Assembly: GCA_016291665.1 (NCBI GenBank)
Contig: JAEEYE010000008.1
Location: forward strand, 1-64,000
Reading direction: 5' to 3'
DNA: 64,000 bases
From: Oxalobacter sp.
Lineage (GTDB): Bacteria; Pseudomonadota; Gammaproteobacteria; Burkholderiales; Burkholderiaceae_D
The translations under genes were made by a program, and so were the position numbers. This document shows positions 21,935-34,966 of this stretch, piece by piece. The first letter of the stretch is position 1, and every line of letters starts with the position of its first letter. The notes under the pieces are model-generated. The model worked only from the letters and a program-made list of their open reading frames with translations. It was not told where the DNA came from and made no database searches.

Positions 21935-22558
21935 TTACAAATGCAACCCGTTTGCCATCTTCAGGTAAATCACGTGTAACCGTGACACTTCTTTGAGTAT
22001 CTCATTGGGTTCACGGTCATTGACAATCACGTCATCGGCCTTGGCAAGTCGTTTCTCTCGTGATGCCTGCGCTGCAATAATGGCCTGAGCCTGTTCCCTG
22101 GAAAGGGCGCTACGCTGCATCACTCGCTGGATCTGCAGTTCCACAGGACAATCAACAACGAGAACGCGGGTACCCATCCCCTGCCAAACAGGCAAATCAA
22201 GCAGAAGCGGATTAGCAAAGATAACATAGTCACCCGTCGCATCCTTTGCCTGCTGGAAGCAGATATCCCGGATTAAAGGATGCAGGATTGCCTCGAGCCT
22301 TAAGCGTTCCGGAGGATTTCCAAAAACCCGTTCACGCATCTTAGCCCGATCCAGCGCCCCGTCTGCTGTGATGAAATCGTCACCAAAAGCATCCCGTATG
22401 GGTTCAATCCCAGCACCACCTGACACCGTCAACCCCCGGGAAACAACATCTGCATCGACAATAGAAGCACCCAATTGCGAAAAAATGTCCGATACAAACG
22501 TCTTACCGCTACCGATACCGCCCGTCAAACCAATTGAAAAATGCGTGTAATCCATCAT
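21935..22558 (-). CDS. coaE: Dephospho-CoA kinase
   Basis: IGLTGGIGSGKTFVSDIFSQLGASIVDADVVSR. Confidence 0.95.
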   Translation of the reverse strand: MMDYTHFSIGLTGGIGSGKTFVSDIFSQLGASIVDADVVSRGLTVSGGAGIEPIRDAFGDDFITADGALDRAKMRERVFGNPPERLRLEAILHPLIRDICFQQAKDATGDYVIFANPLLLDLPVWQGMGTRVLVVDCPVELQIQRVMQRSALSREQAQAIIAAQASREKRLAKADDVIVNDREPNEILKEVSRLHVIYLKMANGLHL

Positions 22559-22568
22559 CTTTCCCAAA

Positions 22569-23147
22569 TCACGATAAGATGAAAGCAACCTGATCCTGTA
22601 TACCTGCCGTTGGCGGATTCGAAAAACCGCCTTTTACGAAACGCGTCATCCGACCAATCAGGCAGTTCATCAGCAGGTTACTGCGCATGATTGCCGATTT
22701 TTCATCAAGATGGGATTCCTGCGTAGCCGCAAGCCGCATCGATTGGCGCAACGTCAGTTCAATCCTATCGAAAAACTGGTTCATTCGTTTCTGTAGACGC
22801 GGATTTTCATAGATTAATGCGTCGCCCATCATTACCCGGGTCATCCCCGGGTTTCTTTCCGAAAATCCCAGCAACAGACGCACAATATTACGGACTTGGG
22901 TAAGGCCGCGTTCCTCATTCTCGCAGATACGGTTGATAACACTAAACACACCGGATTCGATGAATTCAATCAACCCTTCGAACATCTGAGCCTTACTCGC
23001 AAAATGCCGGTACAGCGCCGCTTCAGAAATCCCGACTTTAGCTGCCAATGCCGCTGTGGTCACTTTCATGCCCTGCGGTTCTTCAAGCATCATCGCCAAG
23101 GCCTGAAGGATCTGCTGTTTGCGCTCTCCTGATTTTTTCCTTACCAT
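22569..23147 (-). CDS. slmA: Nucleoid occlusion factor SlmA (TetR family)
   Basis: KVTTAALAAKVGISEAALYRHFASKAQMFEGLIEFIE and NPGMTRVMMGDALIYENPRLQKRMNQFFDRIE. Confidence 0.9.
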   Translation of the reverse strand: MVRKKSGERKQQILQALAMMLEEPQGMKVTTAALAAKVGISEAALYRHFASKAQMFEGLIEFIESGVFSVINRICENEERGLTQVRNIVRLLLGFSERNPGMTRVMMGDALIYENPRLQKRMNQFFDRIELTLRQSMRLAATQESHLDEKSAIMRSNLLMNCLIGRMTRFVKGGFSNPPTAGIQDQVAFILS

Positions 23148-23157
23148 ACTATTTGAC

Positions 23158-23889
23158 CTACTTCACTACGTTAACCCTTACCAGCCAACGAACAGAACCA
23201 ATTCGGGTATCGACATAAGACTGCCGCCCAGATGCAATTTTCCTGCCAGGATGTGCATAGGCATGATGAGACTGAAAACTTCGGTTCAAGTACTGCGTGA
23301 CAAGCACGGTTTTCATGCCCGTTATTTTAGCCGCTTTCAGGCTCCGAATATCATCTTCCACAAGGATGCACCGGGATGGACTGACCTTAAGCTTGGCAGG
23401 CAAATGCCAAAAGAAACGCCGTGATGGCTTCGGTGTATACCGCCCCGCCAAGCACATCGCCTCAATGGAAATAATATTGTCGAAAAAGGGTACAAGTCCT
23501 AAAATCTTCAAGACCTGCCTGGCATACGTTACGGATGAATTCGTCAACAATATTTTCTTACCTGGTAGCTTTCGGAAAATACGTCTAAGACCCTTTTCAG
23601 CGTGAATCAATGAAGGCAGATCATCAAAACAATGAGCCGCCTTCAAGAACTGTGTCGCCTTATCACAAGGCATCTGGCTAATTCCCAGCAATGTCGCACC
23701 ATAACGCCGCCAGAAAACCTGCCGCAGTGCATCTGCCTGTGCATCGGAGAGCCTGGTACTTCCCTGTGAAAGGTTCGATGCAATCCAATTATTCATATTC
23801 CGGCTAATTTGGGGGAAAACCTCAAGAGCCGCATCGTGAAGGGTGTTATCAAGGTCAAAAAGCCAGACAGGGGGTTTCTCCAGCGTCAT
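23158..23889 (-). CDS. HAD family pyrimidine 5'-nucleotidase
   Basis: WLFDLDNTLHDAALEVFPQI HAD motif I; LLTNSS; VEDDIRSLKAAK. Confidence 0.87.
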   Translation of the reverse strand: MTLEKPPVWLFDLDNTLHDAALEVFPQISRNMNNWIASNLSQGSTRLSDAQADALRQVFWRRYGATLLGISQMPCDKATQFLKAAHCFDDLPSLIHAEKGLRRIFRKLPGKKILLTNSSVTYARQVLKILGLVPFFDNIISIEAMCLAGRYTPKPSRRFFWHLPAKLKVSPSRCILVEDDIRSLKAAKITGMKTVLVTQYLNRSFQSHHAYAHPGRKIASGRQSYVDTRIGSVRWLVRVNVVK

Positions 23890-23907
23890 GGTTCAGTACT
23901 TTGAAAG

Positions 23908-23945
23908 AACCCCCGTAGGGCGCATGGCCAAACGGGGGTTTTATG
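23908..23945 (-). terminator. Hairpin terminator between yidC and the HAD gene (could act in both directions)
   Basis: AACCCCCGT...ACGGGGGTTTTA. Confidence 0.75.
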
Positions 23946-23977
23946 CATCAGAGCTCTAAATTGCCAATCCCGGCTCT

Positions 23978-25705
23978 TTATCTCCGTTTTGTCTTGGATG
24001 TCACTGGCTTGGACTGTGCAGCCGCAGCCTGTTCTTCGGCAACCATCTTATCGGCCTGCTTGTTGATATAGTAGTGATGTGCAATCGACAGCACGTTATT
24101 AACAAGCCAATACAGCACTAGCCCAGCCGGGAAGAAAAAGAACGTGATCGAGAAGGCAATCGGCACAAACATCATGATCTTTGCCTGTGTTGGATCTGGC
24201 GGAGGCGGGCTCATCTTCTGCTGCAGGAACATGGTACCAGCCATCAGAACCGGGAGGATATACCATGGATCCGGTGCAGCCAGATTCTGGATCCAACCAA
24301 GCCACGGTGCATTACGGATTTCAATCGACGCTAAAAGCACCCAGTACAGAGACAGGAACACAGGAATCTGGACAATCATCGGTAAACACCCGCCCGCCGG
24401 ATTGATCTTTTCGCGCTTGTAGAGGCTGATCATTTCCGTCTTCATGGCCTGAGGATCATCCTTGTAGCGTTCTTTCATACGCTGAATGACCGGCGTGAAC
24501 TTACGCATCCTGGCCATGCTCTTGTACCCCATGTGGGACAGTGGGGACAGTACCAGTTTAATCAGGATAGTCAGGATGACAATCGTCCAACCCCAGTTAT
24601 GCACCTCGTCCTGGATACGGTTCATCAGCCAGAAAATCGGTTTTGCAACAACCGTCAGGAAACCATAGTCCTTAACCAAATCTAAACCGGGTGCTGCTTT
24701 CTCAAGCATCTTGGTATCCTGCGGTCCCATATAAAGGACAGTGTCATTGGAGACCGTTTGCTGGGGCTGGATCATCGCACCACCTTCGGTGACCTGGAGT
24801 TCCGTACCCACGCAGTAAAGGTCTTCACCCAATTTCTTCGCATAATTTTCGCGGTTCAATCCGTCTGTTGGGATGAACGCAGAAACGAAGTAATGCTGAA
24901 CCATCGCAATCCAACCATTTTTGGTATCACGGACGAATTTCTCACCTGTGCCGTTTTCGGTCAGATTGTCGAACTTAAGTTTCTGGAACTTTTCTTCCCC
25001 AGAGTAGACTGCAGGCCCCGTAAAGGTACTGACGAACCGCGACTGCCCTTCCGGACGGCTACTGTCACGAACCAACTGCATATAGAGTTTGGCATTAATC
25101 GGTTCGCCGCTTAGATTAGTAATCTGGTGATTGACATCAACTGTATAGCTGCCACGCTTAAACGTGAGGGTTTTTACCAAACGAACACCATTTTGGGTTG
25201 CATCCATGACAACCTTGACTTCATCTTTCCCATCTTCCAAGGTGAAATTACCAGGATGGATATTGAAATGGGTAGCATGGTTTGGATAAAGACCACCCGA
25301 GAGCCCTGTCTGCGCCAGATAGACACGTGGCGGGTTATTCTCAAACAGCACCATGTCTTTTTGGAAATCATTATCAGGATACTTCAGCAATTCAAGGTTC
25401 TGGAATACACCACCATTAGCATTGATTGCCAGTTTAAAGACATCAGTCTGGACGGTAATGACGTCTGACAAAGCTTGACGTTTTGCTTCTTCCTGCTTGG
25501 TTTTTTCTGCTTCTTCATTGGCCTTGGTCACCTTTTCCATTGGGAGTCCAGCAGGCTCAGCCGTTTTCGCTTCTTCCTTCTTGTCGGTGCTGCGGTAACT
25601 GAAAATCAACGAAGAGCCGCCGTTATAGACAACCCAGTTGTCCCAGAGCATAAACAACGCAATGAGCAGGATGATAATCAGAGTCGTGCGTTTTTTGACG
25701 TCCAT
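23978..25705 (-). CDS. yidC: Membrane protein insertase YidC
   Basis: Full-length 575 aa with periplasmic domain and five C-terminal TM helices; in rpmH-rnpA-yidD-yidC order. Confidence 0.97.
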   Translation of the reverse strand: MDVKKRTTLIIILLIALFMLWDNWVVYNGGSSLIFSYRSTDKKEEAKTAEPAGLPMEKVTKANEEAEKTKQEEAKRQALSDVITVQTDVFKLAINANGGVFQNLELLKYPDNDFQKDMVLFENNPPRVYLAQTGLSGGLYPNHATHFNIHPGNFTLEDGKDEVKVVMDATQNGVRLVKTLTFKRGSYTVDVNHQITNLSGEPINAKLYMQLVRDSSRPEGQSRFVSTFTGPAVYSGEEKFQKLKFDNLTENGTGEKFVRDTKNGWIAMVQHYFVSAFIPTDGLNRENYAKKLGEDLYCVGTELQVTEGGAMIQPQQTVSNDTVLYMGPQDTKMLEKAAPGLDLVKDYGFLTVVAKPIFWLMNRIQDEVHNWGWTIVILTILIKLVLSPLSHMGYKSMARMRKFTPVIQRMKERYKDDPQAMKTEMISLYKREKINPAGGCLPMIVQIPVFLSLYWVLLASIEIRNAPWLGWIQNLAAPDPWYILPVLMAGTMFLQQKMSPPPPDPTQAKIMMFVPIAFSITFFFFPAGLVLYWLVNNVLSIAHHYYINKQADKMVAEEQAAAAQSKPVTSKTKRR

Positions 25706-25723
25706 AATTGTCAGGTTTGTGTA

Positions 25724-26038
25724 TCAACTGCTGTTTTTCTTAAACCATTTCCCACAACGGCACTCCCACCCCTTTTTCGGGACAGGATCGTAACCGCCAG
25801 GATGGAAAGGATGGCACTTCAACAGGCGTATCAATATCAGGAAAATGCCCTTAATGCAACCATGCACCGAAAGCGCCTGGATGGCATAAGCAGAGCACGT
25901 TGGATAAAAACGGCAGTTTGGTCCCAAAAGCGGACTGATTCCCAACTGATAACCCCTTATCAAGAGAATGAAGAGGCTTTTCAGCGGTGAACTCAGAAAG
26001 CCTTTGATGAAGCTTTCTTTTCCTGTGCCGTTACGCAT
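25724..26038 (-). CDS. yidD: Membrane protein insertion efficiency factor YidD
   Basis: [35 protein letters not shown]...[13 protein letters not shown]; overlaps rnpA. Confidence 0.94.
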   Translation of the reverse strand: MRNGTGKESFIKGFLSSPLKSLFILLIRGYQLGISPLLGPNCRFYPTCSAYAIQALSVHGCIKGIFLILIRLLKCHPFHPGGYDPVPKKGWECRCGKWFKKNSS

Positions 26039-26385
26039 ATCCTTACGAGCTGAATCAATTCCTTATGCAAGGGCTGCCTCAAGTAAGATCCCGTAGCTGG
26101 TTGGGTTCGCTTGCAGACAGATGCTGATAAACGGATTAAACAATCCATACTAGGCAAGACAGTCTGCCTGAAAACCTCCCTACAAAGACGTTTCACCGTA
26201 TTCCTGGTTACTGCCCTTGGTGCAAACCGCTTGGCTACCACAATCCCAAGACGCGCCCTATTGAGCCGGTTGGGACGAGCATACATCACAAAATGTTGGG
26301 TTCTTGCACAGGGACGCATACGAAAAACGGATGAGAAATCATCCGTTTTGCGAAGTCGCCGACCGGAAGGAAATGCCCCGTTCAC
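25993..26385 (-). CDS. rnpA: Ribonuclease P protein component
   Basis: [43 protein letters not shown]. Confidence 0.94.
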   Translation of the reverse strand: MNGAFPSGRRLRKTDDFSSVFRMRPCARTQHFVMYARPNRLNRARLGIVVAKRFAPRAVTRNTVKRLCREVFRQTVLPSMDCLIRLSASVCKRTQPATGSYLRQPLHKELIQLVRICVTAQEKKASSKAF

Positions 26386-26409
26386 ACAATCAGCTTCAAT
26401 GTTGCCCGC

Positions 26410-26544
26410 TTAGACTGCCAAGCGTTTACGGCCTTTGGCACGTCGTGCATTCAATACGGCACGGCCATTCTTGGTTGCCATACGAACACGGAAACCGTGG
26501 GTACGTTTGCGACGGACAACGGATGGTTGGTAAGTACGTTTCAT
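26410..26544 (-). CDS. rpmH: 50S ribosomal protein L34; absent from the supplied ORF track
   Basis: Hand translation [44 protein letters not shown] (44 aa). Confidence 0.98.
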   Translation of the reverse strand: MKRTYQPSVVRRKRTHGFRVRMATKNGRAVLNARRAKGRKRLAV

Positions 26545-26746
26545 GATGGTCTCGCTAATTAATCAGCTAATAAATTCCGGTTTCGGTACTTCCAGTGAGG
26601 ACAAGCATATTGCCACCAACGGCAACTGGTTCCAAACAGAGCACCACCTTAAGCGTAAGGAATCAAGAATTAAACCGTATCATGCTATGTTCTGTCAATA
26701 GCAAATACGAGACTTTGCCAAAATCTTCTAAAAAAATAGGCTTTCC

Positions 26747-26755
26747 TGTGGATAA
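26747..26755 (-). promoter_or_regulatory. Consensus DnaA box upstream of dnaA
   Basis: TGTGGATAA = reverse complement of TTATCCACA; the only perfect box I saw in the rpmH-dnaA gap. Confidence 0.75.
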
Positions 26756-26902
26756 CTTGTCTTTTTCAGGGTAGAATCGGACTTTATAGTTAACGAATTT
26801 CTGACTGAAAAATCCCTATAGCTACAATGTTTTCCTCTTTCAGGAAACTTGATGCTAGGTATGTTTTTTCGCCTAATCTCGAAGCCATTTTATCGCTAAA
26901 CC

Positions 26903-28279
26903 ATGGAATCACTCTGGCAAAATTGCCTCTCCCAGCTTGAAAAGGAAGTAGCCGAACGGCAATACGCCACATGGATTAAACCACTAACCCTAGTGGAATA
27001 CCATGACGGACTACTGCACATTGCCGCCCAGAATTTCATGAAACGAGATTGGGTCAAACAGGAATTCGCTCCACGCATTGAAGAAATTGCCTCTGGTATC
27101 GCTGGGTTCCCTGTCACTGTCCAAATCTCTGTAGCCAAGAGAAAAAACCCAACCAAACAGCCAGAGGGTTCGAAGTCTCCCCTCCAGCCAACACACCAAG
27201 ACAAACCCGAAAACGCACCATTGTCCAACATTGACCTAGACGATTCAGCCCAAGAAAGGCTCCTCAACTCAGGCATCAACCCAGAGATGACTTTTGACAA
27301 TTTTGTGATGGGTAAGGCAAACCAACTGGCACGAGCGGCAGCCATTCAAATTGCAAACAATCCTGGAACAGCCTACAACCCACTTTATTTATTTGGCGGT
27401 GTCGGCCTAGGTAAAACCCACCTAATCCAAGCCATCGGCAACCAGGTTCTCAAACAACGCCCCTCTGCAAAGATTCGCTACATTCACGCAGAACAGTACA
27501 TAAGAGACGTAGTGAGCGCTTACCAACGTCAGGATTTCGACGGCTTCAAACGCAACTACCATTCGTTGGATATGCTACTCATTGATGATATCCAGTTCTT
27601 TGCCGGCAAAAACAGAACCCAGGAAGAATTTTTCTACGCATTTGAAGCACTGATTGCTGCACGCAAGCAAATCATCATTACCAGTGACACCTATCCACAG
27701 GATATTGACGGTATGGAGAGCCGTTTGACGTCGCGTTTCGCTTCGGGTCTGACAGTTGCCATTGATCCACCAGAACTGGAAATGCGTGTTGCCATCTTAA
27801 TCAAGAAGGCCGCACAGATGGGCGTCATTCTAAATAACGATGTGGCTTTCTTTATTGCTAACCTGCGCCAGACTAATGTCCGTGAACTGGAAGGATCGCT
27901 CAGTACGGTTGTCGCACATTCGCGGTTCATGAACCAAGAAATTACAGTCGACCTGGCTAAGGAAGTATTGAAAAGTACCATTCCTTCCAACTTGGTTTCG
28001 GTCGAGGACATCCAGAAATCTGTTGCTGAGTATTACCGGATCAAGGTTGCAGACATGTATTCCAAGCGCCGTCCTGCCAACATTGCCCTCCCCCGCCAGA
28101 TTGCGATGTACCTTGCCAAAGAACTGACGCAGAAAAGTCTGCCTGAGATTGGCGAGCTTTTTGGAGGACGCGACCATACAACTGTCCTGCACGCAGTGAA
28201 AAAGATTACCAAAGAAAGACAGAAAAACATCAAACTCAACCATGAGCTCCATGTGCTTGAGCAGACCCTTAAACGCTGA
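26903..28279 (+). CDS. dnaA: Chromosomal replication initiator protein DnaA
   Basis: [16 protein letters not shown] Walker [31 protein letters not shown]-binding signature. Confidence 0.98.
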   Translation: MESLWQNCLSQLEKEVAERQYATWIKPLTLVEYHDGLLHIAAQNFMKRDWVKQEFAPRIEEIASGIAGFPVTVQISVAKRKNPTKQPEGSKSPLQPTHQDKPENAPLSNIDLDDSAQERLLNSGINPEMTFDNFVMGKANQLARAAAIQIANNPGTAYNPLYLFGGVGLGKTHLIQAIGNQVLKQRPSAKIRYIHAEQYIRDVVSAYQRQDFDGFKRNYHSLDMLLIDDIQFFAGKNRTQEEFFYAFEALIAARKQIIITSDTYPQDIDGMESRLTSRFASGLTVAIDPPELEMRVAILIKKAAQMGVILNNDVAFFIANLRQTNVRELEGSLSTVVAHSRFMNQEITVDLAKEVLKSTIPSNLVSVEDIQKSVAEYYRIKVADMYSKRRPANIALPRQIAMYLAKELTQKSLPEIGELFGGRDHTTVLHAVKKITKERQKNIKLNHELHVLEQTLKR

Positions 28280-28339
28280 AATCCACAATGGGATGACAGA
28301 TTTTGATAAACGAAGAAGAATGATATCCAAGGAGTTACT

Positions 28340-29446
28340 ATGCAATTGGTAAAAACCGGCCGCGATGAGGTCCTCCGCCCCCTGCAAATTGTCAGCGGCA
28401 TTGTGGAACGCCGTCATACATTGCCGATTCTCTCCAACGTCCTCATCAGGAAACAGGGCAATGATGTCTCTTTCCTGGCAACGGATACAGAAATCCAAAT
28501 CATCACCCATGCTCCAATAGGTACGGATGAAGAAGACATCACCACTACTGTCTCCGCTAAAAAACTCTTGGATACCCTGCGCTCCCTGCCGGACGATTCA
28601 AATGTGAGCCTTTCGTTAAACGACAAGAAAATGGCCATAGCAGGTAGCGGTTCTCGCTTCCAACTCCAGACCCTTCCAGGCGATGATTTCCCGATTGTTA
28701 ACCAGCCTGAGGAATTTCTCGGTTCCATCTCTTTACCCCAGAAGGATTTCAAAGAACTGCTTGGCATGGTTTCCTTTGCCATGGCACAGCAAGATCTCCG
28801 CTATTATCTCAATGGCGTACTACTCCAATTCGTCGAAGGAAAAATCAATGCCGTAGCAACCGATGGACACCGTTTGGCCACCTGCTCAATCCAGTCTAGC
28901 GATGAAACGCTGAAACAGGATCTGATCATCCCGCGTAAGACCGCAATCGAACTGCAACGCCTTCTGGAAGACAATGAGACACCCGTCAAAATCGACTTCG
29001 CAAAAACGCAAATCCGCTTCACCTTTGGTTCCGTAGAACTGATTTCCAAACTGGTGGAAGGTAAATTCCCGGATTACACACGCGTCATTCCACAGAATTA
29101 TGACCAGAAATTTGCCATCGGCAGGGATTCCTTGCAACGAGCTCTCCAGCGTGCTGCCATTATGACCACCGAAAAATACAAGGGCATCCGTTGGATCCTT
29201 GCTCCTGGAAGTCTTAAAATCAGCTCGACCAATGCTGACCAGGAAGAAGCAGTCATTGAACTTGAAACCGCATTCAATGGTGAAGGCTTTGAAATCGGCT
29301 TCAACATTACCTACCTGATCGATGTCGTAGCCGCACTGAAAAATGACATCATCCAAATTGAAGTTAAAGACGGGAACTCTTCAGTCCTGATAACCATCCC
29401 CGACAACAGCAGCTTCAAATATGTTGTGATGCCAATGCGCATCTAA
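28340..29446 (+). CDS. dnaN: DNA polymerase III subunit beta
   Basis: 368 aa sliding clamp ending YVVMPMRI. Confidence 0.97.
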   Translation: MQLVKTGRDEVLRPLQIVSGIVERRHTLPILSNVLIRKQGNDVSFLATDTEIQIITHAPIGTDEEDITTTVSAKKLLDTLRSLPDDSNVSLSLNDKKMAIAGSGSRFQLQTLPGDDFPIVNQPEEFLGSISLPQKDFKELLGMVSFAMAQQDLRYYLNGVLLQFVEGKINAVATDGHRLATCSIQSSDETLKQDLIIPRKTAIELQRLLEDNETPVKIDFAKTQIRFTFGSVELISKLVEGKFPDYTRVIPQNYDQKFAIGRDSLQRALQRAAIMTTEKYKGIRWILAPGSLKISSTNADQEEAVIELETAFNGEGFEIGFNITYLIDVVAALKNDIIQIEVKDGNSSVLITIPDNSSFKYVVMPMRI

Positions 29447-31981
<2,535 letters not shown>

Positions 31982-32087
31982 TCGGAGTTGTATCAGAAAC
32001 AACTCTTCTTCTGATTGCAACAGCTTGAATTTCCCTTTGATTCGGGCAGTACTTTAGCAGTACTGCTCACATTGGACTGCTGAATAT

Positions 32088-33893
32088 TCAAATAGGCTGT
32101 GTTCTTTCAATCAACCAATCCCTTGCCTTTATGGCAATCCTCGGTAGCAGTTTCTCCCTAACACCAGCATGATAACTGTTTAACCACTCACGCTCAGCAA
32201 CATCCAGTAACCCGACTTCAATACAACGTGTATCAATTGGGCATTGTGTTAATGTCTCAAACTGCAGGAAATCACCAAAGTCCGTCTTTTCGCCTGCTAT
32301 GGCTGCAGACAAGTTTTCAATACGGATTCCCCATTTTCCAGGGCGATAGATACCCGGTTCTATTGAGGTCACCATTCCCTCTTCTAGCGTGTTATCAGGC
32401 TTATTCCTTCCCCGATAAGAAATAGCTTGTGGTCCTTCATGAACATTCAAGAAATAGCCTACCCCATGGCCTGTTCCATGACCGAAGTCTAACCCTTTAT
32501 CCCATAATGGCTTTCTTGCAATGGAATCCACAACCGGCGCAGGAACAGACCGGGGAAAGTGTGTTGTAGACAAGGCAATCACACTTTTCAGAACCACTGT
32601 GAAATCACGTTTTTGTTCCTTAGACGGAACACCAACAGGAATAACACGGGTCATATCTGTTGTTCCCCTTAAGTACTGTCCCCCCGTATCAATCAAGAGC
32701 AATCCATTGTTTTTAATAATAGAAAAGGACTCCTTAGATGCTTGGTAGTGAGGAAGTGCTGCGTTTTCATTGAATCCTGCTATAGTTCCAAAGCTCGGTG
32801 ATATATAGTCTTCACGTCTCGATCTGCATACCTCTATCTTTTCTGCAACTGTCACCTCAGATATAACAACCCCCCTTTCTTGTACTTCATCAAACCATGC
32901 TTGAAATTCACAGAATGCGGCACCGTCATCTATCATGACATCACGAATAAAGTCCAATTCAGCTGGCGCTTTCTTTGCCTTCATCAAAGAAATGGGGCTT
33001 ATTTTTTCTACAACCTTTACTCCCTTAGGGAATTGAGAAACCATCTCCCACGAGGTGTATTGTGGGTCAATCAAGAGGGCTGTATTCCCTTCTAATTCTG
33101 AGATGGTCTGCATGACGCTTACATAAGGAACAATTTCAATACCTTCTCCAATTAATTTCTGTTGGACTGTGTATGGGATCTTTTGTTCCGATATAAAGAG
33201 TCTGACACTTTGTAGCCCAACTAAGAGGTAACTTACAAACACAGGGGTATACTCTATGTCATTTCCCCTGAGATTCAAAAGCCAAGCTATCTCATCTAGG
33301 CTACCAGTGAACATCCACTCTACACCTTCCTCTTTCAGCCTATCCTGTATCCGGGCAATTTTTTCCTTGCGTGTAAGGGCACAATACTTCTCCATATGCT
33401 CGAAAACTATCCCATCAGGCATCGGTGGTCGATCTGACCATGTTTCTTCTATAGGACTGGTCACGGAAATGAGCGATATTGTCGACATCTCCAATTTTGA
33501 CCTTAGCTCCCGTTCCTGTTTGATGGAAATTAACCGCCCATCTATCCCTACTTTTGTTTCTGCAGGAAAATAAGAAACAATCCAATCTCCGTAATCCCTA
33601 TGACCTGCCCCCAGCAATTTACATATCTCAATTTCTGTACCAGCCAGTTCTTTTTCTGCTTGCACCCAATAGCGGCTATCTACCCATAATGAGGCTCGCT
33701 CCTTTCCAACAACGAGTATTCCAGCTGATCCTGTAAATCCTGAATAGTATTCTCGGCACTTCCAATGGTCAGGTATGTACTCTGATAAGTGGGGGTCGGT
33801 ACTGGGCACTATCAATACATCAACTGATGCCCTTTTCATTGCTTTACGTAAATTTTGGATACGGTCTTTTATTTGACTGGAAGTCATCTTCAT
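32088..33893 (-). CDS. M24 family aminopeptidase P (Xaa-Pro aminopeptidase)
   Basis: LLIDTGGQYLRGTTDMTRVIPVG, GHGTGHGVGYFLNVHEGPQ, TSIEPGIYRPGKWGIRIEN metal-binding motifs. Confidence 0.93.
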   Translation of the reverse strand: MKMTSSQIKDRIQNLRKAMKRASVDVLIVPSTDPHLSEYIPDHWKCREYYSGFTGSAGILVVGKERASLWVDSRYWVQAEKELAGTEIEICKLLGAGHRDYGDWIVSYFPAETKVGIDGRLISIKQERELRSKLEMSTISLISVTSPIEETWSDRPPMPDGIVFEHMEKYCALTRKEKIARIQDRLKEEGVEWMFTGSLDEIAWLLNLRGNDIEYTPVFVSYLLVGLQSVRLFISEQKIPYTVQQKLIGEGIEIVPYVSVMQTISELEGNTALLIDPQYTSWEMVSQFPKGVKVVEKISPISLMKAKKAPAELDFIRDVMIDDGAAFCEFQAWFDEVQERGVVISEVTVAEKIEVCRSRREDYISPSFGTIAGFNENAALPHYQASKESFSIIKNNGLLLIDTGGQYLRGTTDMTRVIPVGVPSKEQKRDFTVVLKSVIALSTTHFPRSVPAPVVDSIARKPLWDKGLDFGHGTGHGVGYFLNVHEGPQAISYRGRNKPDNTLEEGMVTSIEPGIYRPGKWGIRIENLSAAIAGEKTDFGDFLQFETLTQCPIDTRCIEVGLLDVAEREWLNSYHAGVREKLLPRIAIKARDWLIERTQPI

Positions 33894-33974
33894 TCCTTTT
33901 ATTTAATTTCTGACATTTTAACCGACACTTCTGGCACACCAAGCAAAATTAGAGTAGAAGATTTCTGTATTGGA

Positions 33975-33990
33975 TGTTTCACGTGAAACA
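33975..33990. promoter_or_regulatory. parS: parS site (ParB-binding palindrome)
   Basis: Exact TGTTTCACGTGAAACA, the canonical chromosomal parS sequence, just past parB. Confidence 0.95.
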
Positions 33991-34003
33991 TTGTATCCAC
34001 CCA

Positions 34004-34031
34004 TAAAAAAACAGCCGGATTATGCCGGCTG
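34004..34031 (-). terminator. Rho-independent terminator of the mnmG-rsmG-parAB operon
   Basis: Minus strand CAGCCGGCATAATCCGGCTGTTTTTTTATGG. Confidence 0.85.
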
Positions 34032-34034
34032 CTC

Positions 34035-34055
34035 TGTGGATATCTCTGTTGATAA
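34035..34055 (-). promoter_or_regulatory. DnaA-box-like doublet (TGTGGATAT-N3-TGTTGATAA)
   Basis: Two near-consensus boxes with starts 12 bp apart; same spacing as the pair at 38590-38610. Confidence 0.45.
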
Positions 34056-34059
34056 CACT

Positions 34060-34944
34060 TCATATTGACTGCCTAATCCTAGCAAGAAGACCATCAAGCA
34101 CATCAAGATTTGCAAAATCAATAATCATCTTTCCCTTACCCTTAGTGCCCATCTTTAAACTTACTTTTGTTGTCAATAAATCTGATAGTTCTGTCTCAAG
34201 GTTCACCAAATCCTGCGACTTTGTAGCCGCCTTTTTCTGAGTATCCTTTTGTTTTTCCATCTCTGCTGCTACAAGTCTTTCAGCTTCGCGTACAGACAAC
34301 CTTTTCGAAACAATCTGTGTTGCCAGTGCAATCTGTGTTGCACCATTGACAGACAGGAGTGCGCGCGCATGGCCCATTTCAATATCACCGGCCTTTAACA
34401 TCGTTTGGACAGGTTCTGTCAGGTTCAACAACCGAAGCAAATTCGTTACAGCACTACGAGAGCGCCCTATAGACTGAGCTGCTTGCTCATGTGTAAAACT
34501 AAAGTCCTTAATCAATCGCTGGATACCGAAAGCTTCCTCAAGCGGATTGAGATTTTCCCGTTGGATATTCTCAATCAGTGCCATTGCTGCGGCTGACTTA
34601 TCATCAACATCTTTTACAATAGCCGGAATTTCCTTAAGCCCAGCCATCTTAGCAGCACGATAGCGCCTTTCTCCAGCAATGATTTCGTACCTTTTTCCAC
34701 CTTTATCATCAGAAACAGGTCTTACTAGAATAGGTTGCATGACACCCTGTTCACGTATGGATGCTATAAGGTCATTAAGAGCACCTTCGTCCATGGTAGC
34801 ACGAGGTTGATACTTCCCAGACCTTAGCCTATTGATGGATAGAGACATGACAACTGGTGATTCAGACGAAAGGTTAGGACCCAATAAAGTCTCAAGTCCT
34901 CTTCCAAGACCTTTTCTTTTTTTAGCTGTTGATAACTCTGTCAT
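34060..34944 (-). CDS. parB: Chromosome partitioning protein ParB
   Basis: YEIIAGERRYRAAKMAGLKEIPAIV, ENIQRENLNPLEEA, IGRSRSAVTNLLRLL. Confidence 0.97.
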   Translation of the reverse strand: MTELSTAKKRKGLGRGLETLLGPNLSSESPVVMSLSINRLRSGKYQPRATMDEGALNDLIASIREQGVMQPILVRPVSDDKGGKRYEIIAGERRYRAAKMAGLKEIPAIVKDVDDKSAAAMALIENIQRENLNPLEEAFGIQRLIKDFSFTHEQAAQSIGRSRSAVTNLLRLLNLTEPVQTMLKAGDIEMGHARALLSVNGATQIALATQIVSKRLSVREAERLVAAEMEKQKDTQKKAATKSQDLVNLETELSDLLTTKVSLKMGTKGKGKMIIDFANLDVLDGLLARIRQSI

Positions 34945-34966
34945 TTAATAACTTCCTTGGTATGAA

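Noticed and set aside
32056-32067. 12-bp palindrome AGCAGTACTGCT between gyrB and the aminopeptidase gene
   Set aside because: Probably part of a weak terminator-like structure between convergent genes; too short to support a separate claim.
34927-34935. TGTTGATAA at the start of parB
   Set aside because: Coding (Leu-Ser-Thr) and lacks the paired TGTGGATA box 12 bp away.
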